DNA of 64,000 nucleotides from Rhodospirillales bacterium (GTDB lineage Bacteria; Pseudomonadota; Alphaproteobacteria; Rhodospirillales; JASLLZ01): NCBI GenBank assembly GCA_030746775.1, contig JASLLZ010000002.1, positions 39,306 to 103,305 of the forward strand, read 5' to 3'. Shown piece by piece: positions 57,860 to 64,000 of this stretch (position 1 is its first letter; each line of letters starts with the position of its first letter). The notes under the pieces were generated by a model. It saw only the letters and a program-made list of their open reading frames with translations, ran no database searches and was not told where the DNA came from. The position numbers and the translations under genes were made by a program.

Positions 57860-59368
57860 ATGCGCCTGGTCTCCGCCACCGCCCTTGTCTGCGCCGCCCT
57901 CTCGTTGGTGTTGCTGGGCCTGCGCGTCGGCGGCGCCGTCTCGTTCGCCGAGCCCTTGCAGGTCATCACCAGCGGTTGGGAACAGGAATCCCTGATCGCC
58001 TTGTGGGAACGGCTCAACGGCGGGGCGATTTACGTCAACCGCCTCGACATTCCCTATCGCTGGTCGATTTACAACTGGGGTTTCTACCTCGCCTACGGCG
58101 CCGGTATCGAGGCCGTTGTCGGCCCCTTGTCCCTGGACGATGCGTGGATACCGACAATCGGCCGCTTGCTGACCCTGGGTGCCGCCGCCGCCGGCGTGGT
58201 TGTGGCCTATCACTCTTTCGGTGCCGTGCTCGGCCGCCAGGAACCCCACCCGAGGCCGCTCACCCTGGCCTTCGCGGTTCTTGTCATGGCCGGGCCCCTG
58301 GTCGGTTTCTGGGCCATAACCACGCGGCCCGACGTAAGCGCCCTGGTCTTGGAGATCGCCGCCGTCGCCGCCTATTGGCGTCTCCGGGACCGCCGCCCGG
58401 TGACCGCGGTCTTGGTCTTTTGCGGGCTTGCCTACGCCGCCTGGGCCTTCAAGCAAACGGCGATCGTGGCGGCGGTCGGGCTGGGCCTATACCTGCTGGC
58501 CGGGCGGCGCTGGACGCCGATGTTCGTCCTCGCCGGAACCATGGCGGCGGCCTGGGGCGCGACCCTGGCGGTGGGCTCGGCCGAATACGTCAAAAGCATC
58601 CTCATGGCCGACGACAAGGCGGTCCTTTCGGCGGCGCATGGTTTCTCGGTCTTGGTCAATTTTGCCACCAAGTTCGTGCCCGGACTGCTCGGCGCCGCCG
58701 CCGTCATCTTGGTGCTGGCCCGTTCGCGGCGCCTGACGGCGGCCTGGCGCGATAACGAGGCCCTGGCCTTCGCCGCCGCCGGGCTTCTGGCCGGTGTCGT
58801 CCTGGTGGTGGCGACGACGCCCCGGGTCGGCTCGTCGGAGAGTTATTATTTCATCGTCGCCTATTTTGTCGCCCTGTTCGTGCTGGCCGGGCTGCGCTCG
58901 CTCGGCACCGGGGGGACGGACCACCGCCTGGCCCTGGGTGCCCTGTCGTTGGGATGGGCGGTTCAGGGCCTGGCCGTGCTCGCCGTCCTGGGCGGCCTCG
59001 CCGGCGTCCTTTCGGTGCGCCCGACCCATGACCACCTGATGCGCAACAAGGCCTGCCTGGACCCCGCGCCGCGCCCCCTTTTCGTCGCCGACATCTATCT
59101 GTCGTTGCCGTGGATGACGCCGGGAACGCCGTCCTTCGTCCTTGGCTACGGCTACCAGACCCTGCGCGCCGAAGGCCGGGACATGGAACGCGGCGGTATC
59201 GGCGGCCTTATCGAAGAGGGTTATTTCGCCGCCCTCGCCCTGCCGCTCGGAACGGCGGATACCTTCGACGGCGCCCGCCTCGACGGTTACCGGCCGGCAA
59301 CCGCCGGCTGTCCCGCCTTCAAGGTATTCTTGCGCCAATCCCGACCCTCCGGCAAGATCGGCGGGTGA
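57860..59368 (+). CDS. Polytopic membrane protein, GT-C glycosyltransferase-like
   Basis: The 502-residue protein has roughly nine to eleven hydrophobic segments, starting with LVSATALVCAALSLVLLGL. A first periplasmic loop contains SGWEQESLIALWERLNGG and YRWSIYNWGFYLAY, with acidic residues in the position typical of GT-C enzymes that use lipid-linked sugar donors, and WAITTRPDVSALVLEIAA. GT-C function is inferred from topology. The ATG at 57860 was preferred to a GTG at 57851; the stop overlaps the next GTG start. Confidence 0.65.
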   Translation: MRLVSATALVCAALSLVLLGLRVGGAVSFAEPLQVITSGWEQESLIALWERLNGGAIYVNRLDIPYRWSIYNWGFYLAYGAGIEAVVGPLSLDDAWIPTIGRLLTLGAAAAGVVVAYHSFGAVLGRQEPHPRPLTLAFAVLVMAGPLVGFWAITTRPDVSALVLEIAAVAAYWRLRDRRPVTAVLVFCGLAYAAWAFKQTAIVAAVGLGLYLLAGRRWTPMFVLAGTMAAAWGATLAVGSAEYVKSILMADDKAVLSAAHGFSVLVNFATKFVPGLLGAAAVILVLARSRRLTAAWRDNEALAFAAAGLLAGVVLVVATTPRVGSSESYYFIVAYFVALFVLAGLRSLGTGGTDHRLALGALSLGWAVQGLAVLAVLGGLAGVLSVRPTHDHLMRNKACLDPAPRPLFVADIYLSLPWMTPGTPSFVLGYGYQTLRAEGRDMERGGIGGLIEEGYFAALALPLGTADTFDGARLDGYRPATAGCPAFKVFLRQSRPSGKIGG

Positions 59369-59376
59369 CGGCGGAA

Positions 59377-60885
59377 ATGAGCGAGCAATCCACCCTTCAT
59401 TCCGTTCTCGAGCAACGGGAACGCCATCGCGACTGGTATCTGCAAAACAGGGACCCAATCGCCGGCGACCGGCTGTTGTGGCAGGCCCAGTCGTTCCGCC
59501 ATCTGGTCCATCTTTTGCCCGGCGAGACGATCCTCGAGATCGGCTCGGGGCGCGGCCTTTTCGCCGACGCCCTGGTCCGGACCTCCCGGGGGCGCAACCC
59601 GATCACCGCGGCGCGCTTCGCCGGCGACGATCCGACAAACGACGCCGAAACCGTCGAACACATCCGCCTTGATACCCTGCCCGGTGCCCTGGAAGGCCGG
59701 CGCTTTCGCTATGTCGTGGTGCAAAACATCCTGGATCGCGCCGACGCCCCGGCGCTGTTGAGCTGGATTTACGATCTGTTGGAGGAAGGCGGCGAAGTGG
59801 TGTGCTTCGAATCCAATCCATGGAACCCGGTGTTCGGGGCGCGCAACCTGTTTCGCAAGGTCTTGGGATTGGAGCGCGCCCAATCCCTGGTCAGCCAGTC
59901 CGAGCTTTACGAACTGATCTCCGAGGTCGGTTTTATCGGTGTCTCGGCGCGCTTCACCGATTTCGTCTATGCCCCCCTGCCGCGTGCCTTGATCTGGCTA
60001 TTGCGCAACCTTTCGATCCTTTTGGAGAACGCGCCCCTGGTGCGGACCCTGGCCGGGCGTATCCTTATCCACGCCAAGAAGCCGCCGCGCCTCGTCGCCC
60101 GCCCGGCGGTCTCCCTGGTCCGCCACGAGGCCCTGATGGGCGCCGTCTCGGTGGTCGTTCCGTGCCACAACGAAGAAATGAACGTCGGCCCCCTGGTCGA
60201 AGGGCTGTGCCGCCACTACGACGGCTACATCCACCAAATCGTCCTGGTCGACGACAACTCCCACGACGGCACCCGGGCCGCCATCGAAGGACTGGCCCGG
60301 GACGACCCCCGCGTCACGCCGGTTTTCCGTCAGCCGCCGAACGGCGTCGGCCGGGCGCTTAGCGACGGCTACGCTGCGGCGACGGGGCGCTACGTGCTTT
60401 CCATGGACTGCGACTTTCAGCACCTTCTGCCCGAACTGGAAGACATGTTCGACGCCGCCGCCGAAGGCGCCGACGCGGTCCTCGGCAGCCGCTTTACGCG
60501 CCACAGCGTCCTTATCAACTATCCCTTCGGCAAGATCCTCGCCAACCGCGCCTTTCACCTGGCGGTCAATGTGGTTTTCCGCTGTTGGCGCCGCGACCTC
60601 AGCAACAACCTCAAGCTCATGCGTATCGAGAGGGCGCGCCGCCTTAGCCTCACGGCGCCCGGTTTCGCCGCCAACGCCGAGATCGGCCTCGAGCTTGTCC
60701 TCATGGGCGGCAAGGTCACGGAAGTCCCGGTGTCGTGGATCGACCGTTCCTTCGACATGGGCCGCTCGTCTTTCGGCGTCGTCTCCTCGGGCGGCGGCTA
60801 TCTCCGCGTCCTGTTGCGCCTGGCCGGCCAAACGATCCTCGGCCTCAGGCCGCTCAAGGGGCGCGAAGGCCCGGTGGCGGATTAA
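59377..60885 (+). CDS. Fusion of SAM methyltransferase and GT2 glycosyltransferase
   Basis: The 502-residue protein has an N-terminal methyltransferase core (TILEIGSGRGLFADAL, residues 51-66) with VVVQNILDRADAPALLSWI. From residue 256 there is a GT-A/GT2 domain: VSVVVPCHNEEMNVGPLV, LVDDNSHDGTR (290-300) and a MDCDFQHL DxD-type segment (343-350), as in dolichol-phosphate-mannose-synthase-like enzymes. Both halves look intact. It may link a sugar to a lipid carrier and methylate the product. GTG at 59365, overlapping the previous stop, is an alternative start. Its stop overlaps the convergent methyltransferase gene. Confidence 0.87.
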   Translation: MSEQSTLHSVLEQRERHRDWYLQNRDPIAGDRLLWQAQSFRHLVHLLPGETILEIGSGRGLFADALVRTSRGRNPITAARFAGDDPTNDAETVEHIRLDTLPGALEGRRFRYVVVQNILDRADAPALLSWIYDLLEEGGEVVCFESNPWNPVFGARNLFRKVLGLERAQSLVSQSELYELISEVGFIGVSARFTDFVYAPLPRALIWLLRNLSILLENAPLVRTLAGRILIHAKKPPRLVARPAVSLVRHEALMGAVSVVVPCHNEEMNVGPLVEGLCRHYDGYIHQIVLVDDNSHDGTRAAIEGLARDDPRVTPVFRQPPNGVGRALSDGYAAATGRYVLSMDCDFQHLLPELEDMFDAAAEGADAVLGSRFTRHSVLINYPFGKILANRAFHLAVNVVFRCWRRDLSNNLKLMRIERARRLSLTAPGFAANAEIGLELVLMGGKVTEVPVSWIDRSFDMGRSSFGVVSSGGGYLRVLLRLAGQTILGLRPLKGREGPVAD

Positions 60886-61821
60886 GGGTTGTCGAAAACG
60901 CAGAAATATCCAGGCGACGCACAGAGAACGCGAATTTCCATCCTGTCCTCGGCCAAGCCGTTACTCTTTGCCAGGCGGCGCAGATATGGGCGGGAGTGGG
61001 CGAATTCCCTTTCGCCCATGGCAAGGGCGTCCCACGCGTCGCCACAGGCATAGACCGTCAAGACCAGTTGCCCGCCCGGCGACAGGGCTCGGGCCGCGGC
61101 GGCAAAGAAGTCATCCAGGCGAGGCATGTAGAGGAGGCACCAGTTGCACAGGATCAGGTCATGGGTGCCGCAACCGGCCAGTCCCGCGGCGGCCTCCGCC
61201 ACGACGAGACGGTCGTAAACATTCTTGCTTCGGGCCTTGGCGACCATTTCCTCGCAAAGGTCGATGCCGTCGAGCACGCCGACCTTGCCCAGCAGGCGCT
61301 CTCCGACCAGGCCGGTGCCGCAGCCGACGTCGAGGACCGTGATGTGGGGTTCGACCGGCACTGAGTCAAAAAGAAAGTCGGTGAACTGCGCGGCGGTAAG
61401 GCGTTGGGCCTTTATCTCGTCGTAGGTCGCGGCGCCGGCGCCGAACTTTTGCTTCAGGAAGGCCTCGGCCTCGCCCGACTCCCAAGAACCGTCGATGGGC
61501 TTGTAGCTGTAGCTGGCGGCGTGCACGGATTCGTCCTTGAACCCGGTCTCGACCATCAGCATGGCGGCGAAGCGCGCCAGTTTTCGGCCCTCCGCGGTTT
61601 GGGCCAGCCGGTCGATGGCGCCGAGGCGCGGGCCGCCGGGATCGCAGACGTCGAACCACAGGCCAAGCACATGGCGGCTATAGTCCGCGCCGGCGGTCAT
61701 GTGGACGCCATGCAGGAGGGTAAAAAAACTGCTTCTGCGCCGCCGCCGACGCCGGGGACCGGGCGACGGCGTTGAGCGCCCCGGCGACCTGGCGCTGGAT
61801 CTCGGCGTCGTCATCGGTCAT
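60882..61821 (-). pseudogene. Methyltransferase gene with frameshift at a homopolymer
   Basis: From an ATG at 61821 the first 33 codons (MTDDDAEIQRQVAGALNAVA, ending AAAQKQFF) are in one frame; the rest (TLLHGVHMTAGADYSRHV, then a methyltransferase core VLDVGCGTGLVGERLL and ALSPGGQLVLTVYA) is in another. The frames join at a run of seven A (61722-61728, T on the coding strand). Removing one base restores QKQFFTLLHG. It may be a sequencing or assembly indel, a real mutation, or slippage. If intact it would be about 312 residues. It is convergent with the fusion gene. Confidence 0.75.
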
Positions 61822-61837
61822 GCGCATCGCCCCTATG

Positions 61838-63043
61838 TCACTTCAGGAGCTCACTCATGCGCGCTGCTATGGCCGCCGGGTGGCCCGCCTCCAGGCACAT
61901 CGACGAAAAACCGATCGACGCGTCGGCGATGCGGCTGTTGTCGGCGTGAATACTGGGATCGCCGTTCTGGAGTTCCAAGATCACCTGCAATGCCGTCTTG
62001 CCCGCCGCCGTTTCGTCGAGCGTCATGCGAACGCCGGGGATGCCCGGCCGGTAACTGTCGGGAACCAGCGCGCACTGCGTGTGCGGCGTCTCCTTGAGGG
62101 CATCGTAGAGCTCCCGGGCCAGGGCGGCGCGAACCGTTTGCCGGCGCGCCTGGGCGTCGTCGGCGACGAACAGACGGAGAGCGGTCAACAGACCGGCGAT
62201 TTCCTCCTTGCCCGCCTTGCACGGCCGTCCGATCCCGTGGTGCGGCAGCCCCGGTATGTCGCTCTTCTCGATCAACGAGGGCGGCGGGTTCCACTGTTCG
62301 AAGAACAGGTCTTGGTCCAGACATTGCAAGGCGGCCGAGGCGACGAGCTCGCGCCGCCCGCACAGAATCCCGGAACTCTGAGGTCCCCCGATGGCCTTGC
62401 CGCCGCTGAAGGTCACCAGGTCGGCGCCCTCGTCGATGAAGCGCCTCAGGTTCTCGGCCGGCGGCAACTGGCTCGCCGCGTCGACCAGAACCGGAACGCC
62501 CGCCGCCTGTGCGACCTTGACCACCTGGCCGAGCGCGGGCCGCGAATTAGGCTGCGCCAGATAAAGGATGGCCGCCGTCTTCTCGGTGATCGCGGCGGCA
62601 ATCTCCCAGGCCTCGGCATCGCGCACGCCGGCGCCGCTGAAGCGGTCGGCAATACCGACCTCGACCAGCTTGGCGCCGGCCGTTCTGACGGCGTGGTCAT
62701 AGAAGTTGCGATGACTGCGCGCCATGACCACTTGGTCCTTCATACCGCTCGTATCGGGAAGGCGGTTCATTTTCGTCGGGTCGAGGCCGGCGATACAGGC
62801 CGCCGTGCCCAACAAAAGTCCGGCCGCCGCACCCGAGGTGACAATGGCGGCCTCGGCGCCGGTGAGATTGGCGATTATCTCGCTCGCCCGGCCTTGAATC
62901 TCCCACATATCGACGCAATGGCGGGACGCATCGCGCATGGCGTCCGCCACTTCGGGCGCCAGGATGCCCCCGCTGACCCGGGTCGATGCCCCTTTGGCGT
63001 TGATGATGGTGCGAATCCCAAGTTGTTCGTAGATCCCCGACAT
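61838..63043 (-). CDS. SelA-like fold-type I PLP enzyme (ammonia-lyase/aldolase-like)
   Basis: The 401-residue protein starts MSGIYEQLGIRTIINAKGAST and has IVTSGAAAGLLLGTAACIAG, VDAASQLPPAENL (Asp of the PLP pyridine contact) and LVTFSGGKAIGGPQSSG with Lys216. This is the pattern of the selenocysteine-synthase-like/D-glucosaminate-6-phosphate ammonia-lyase group. AGAGGGGAC immediately precedes the ATG at 63043. It probably catalyses elimination or deamination of an amino acid sugar. It diverges from the RraA-type gene with a 160-bp gap. Confidence 0.85.
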   Translation of the reverse strand: MSGIYEQLGIRTIINAKGASTRVSGGILAPEVADAMRDASRHCVDMWEIQGRASEIIANLTGAEAAIVTSGAAAGLLLGTAACIAGLDPTKMNRLPDTSGMKDQVVMARSHRNFYDHAVRTAGAKLVEVGIADRFSGAGVRDAEAWEIAAAITEKTAAILYLAQPNSRPALGQVVKVAQAAGVPVLVDAASQLPPAENLRRFIDEGADLVTFSGGKAIGGPQSSGILCGRRELVASAALQCLDQDLFFEQWNPPPSLIEKSDIPGLPHHGIGRPCKAGKEEIAGLLTALRLFVADDAQARRQTVRAALARELYDALKETPHTQCALVPDSYRPGIPGVRMTLDETAAGKTALQVILELQNGDPSIHADNSRIADASIGFSSMCLEAGHPAAIAARMSELLK

Positions 63044-63203
63044 GTCCCCTCTCTCCTCTCCTGGATCATCGAGACTAGCACGAAAAATGAGCCGGGCCGG
63101 ACGGCGCGTTCGGCTTGGCGGGGGAACCCTAAGTCGTTGCATGGATGCGCGGTGCCCGCCGTGTTAGCCTTGCCGGCGGGATCACCGCGTGGAGGAACGG
63201 ACC

Positions 63204-63929
63204 ATGAGCGCTGCGAAACTCCTGAAAGAGCTGGAGAACTTCGACACCCCTTCGATCACCAACGTCGTTGCCACCTATCCCGACAATCCTCTGTGCCTGG
63301 GCCTCTACAACCCATGGACCGAGAACTGGTACACCGACACGACGATCCGCTGCATGTACCCCGAGCTCGGCCGGCGCGTCGGCTACGCCGTCACCTGCGT
63401 CTATGGCCTCCCCGATCCCGCCTTCAAGCGCCTCACCCTGGAAGACGTGATCGACGCCGTGGACGCCTCGCCCAAGCCGGTCGTCCTGGTGCTCGAGCAG
63501 AAGTTCCCGCCCGAGATTCAAAACAAGGTCGGTCTTTCGGGCGGCGTCATGACGACGTCCTTCAAGGCGGTGGGCTGCGTCGGCGTGGTTTCCAACGGCC
63601 CATCGCGGGACTTGGACGAGATCCGGCCGATGAAGGTGCAGTACCTGTTGAGCGGGGTGACGCCCGGCCACGGCACCATGAGCGTGCACGCCATCAACGT
63701 CCCGGTCTCGGTGGCCGGCATGGACGTCGCGCCGGGCGAAATCGTGCATATGGACGAGAACGGGGCGTGTAAGTTCCCGGCCGACAAGCTGGCCCAGGTA
63801 GCCGCCAACGTGAAAGCAATGGCCAAGCAGGAAGGCGCGCTGATGGCCAGGATCGCGAAGGCGAAGAGCGCCCGGGAGGTGCGCAAGATCAGGGAGAGCC
63901 ACGTCTGGCGGGCGGCGAAGAAACGCTAG
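63204..63929 (+). CDS. RraA-family aldolase/hydro-lyase-like protein
   Basis: The 241-residue protein has FDTPSITNVVATYPDNP, GVVSNGPSRDLDEIRPM (the family Arg-Asp region) and VAGMDVAPGEIVHMDENGACKFP, typical of the RraA/HMG-aldolase fold. GGAGG sits seven to eight bases before the ATG at 63204; a GTG five codons upstream (63189) is less likely. It may split or rearrange a keto acid sugar. It is divergent from the SelA-like gene, so both may serve one catabolic step. The final 71 bp (63930-64000) hold no feature I can support. Confidence 0.85.
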   Translation: MSAAKLLKELENFDTPSITNVVATYPDNPLCLGLYNPWTENWYTDTTIRCMYPELGRRVGYAVTCVYGLPDPAFKRLTLEDVIDAVDASPKPVVLVLEQKFPPEIQNKVGLSGGVMTTSFKAVGCVGVVSNGPSRDLDEIRPMKVQYLLSGVTPGHGTMSVHAINVPVSVAGMDVAPGEIVHMDENGACKFPADKLAQVAANVKAMAKQEGALMARIAKAKSAREVRKIRESHVWRAAKKR

Positions 63930-64000
63930 GCTCCAGACTCAATTAATCCACCATATGACGATTGCGGCGATGAGGACAGCAGAGAGGAAGTTTCGTGCGA

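Overview
The window reads as a high-GC chromosomal segment of an alphaproteobacterium, most likely a member of the Rhodospirillales or a close relative. That is inferred from GC-rich codon use, dense ATGA-type stop/start overlaps and gene families; there is no rRNA or other phylogenetic marker here. Almost everything encodes enzymes for cell-surface glycans: capsule, O-antigen or glycosylated flagellin. No tRNA, rRNA, CRISPR array or transposase gene was found.

Layout. (1) Positions 1-46892 form one nearly unbroken minus-strand array. Its promoter-proximal end (46.9-45.7 kb) has a winged-helix regulator and a NusG/RfaH-type antiterminator, followed by an ops-like sequence. Next come a methyltransferase, an NAD-dependent epimerase and a nonulosonic-acid set (44.7-30.3 kb). 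That set holds a LegC-type aminotransferase, a NeuC/LegG-type epimerase, a NeuB/LegI-type synthase, a formyltransferase-like enzyme, a CBS-nucleotidyltransferase like PtmE, a WbpG-HisF-HisH amidation trio, a CMP-nonulosonate synthetase, a Maf/DUF115-type transferase with a 56-codon gene before it, and two B12-domain radical SAM proteins. From 30.3 to 23.1 kb there is a NodB-like protein, an AAC(3)-fold N-acetyltransferase and an acyl-activation module (FabG-like reductase, unknown protein, acyl carrier protein, AMP-ligase), then a GT-B protein. From 22.1 to 11.1 kb lies an unusual module: an ABC flippase; an XRE-HTH/nucleotidyltransferase fusion; PhnD, PhnC and a PhnD-PhnE fusion; a PEP-synthase-like dikinase; a C26-type amidotransferase; a methyltransferase; and a second nucleotidyltransferase. 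The distal end (11-0 kb) carries a sulfotransferase with an APS-kinase-like protein, a histidine phosphatase, a methyltransferase, a sulfatase-fold enzyme, and a sugar-modification set (TIM-barrel isomerase, SDR, GT-B protein, two Gfo/Idh/MocA oxidoreductases, SGNH protein).

(2) Positions 47.1-60.9 kb run mainly on the plus strand: a UDP-sugar 6-dehydrogenase, two paralogous small membrane proteins flanking a minus-strand glycerophosphotransferase-like gene, a long methyltransferase, two membrane alkaline-phosphatase-fold enzymes, a DegT-family enzyme lacking its PLP lysine, a membrane glycosyltransferase, and a methyltransferase-GT2 fusion. At 56.1-57.8 kb there is damage: two genes truncated head-on at one junction, a TPP-dependent E1 alpha gene with an in-frame amber stop, and a duplicated unit with long terminal inverted repeats.

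(3) Positions 60.9-64 kb hold a frameshifted methyltransferase gene, a SelA-like PLP enzyme and a divergent RraA-family gene, which look like the edge of the glycan locus.

The most promising candidate for an undescribed system is the 11-20 kb module, where PhnCDE-type transport, a dikinase, an amidotransferase and two LicC-like nucleotidyltransferases (one fused to an HTH domain) sit together. The second is the antiterminator plus ops-like site at the head of the ~46 kb array. Assignments are based on motifs read by eye; no database search was possible.
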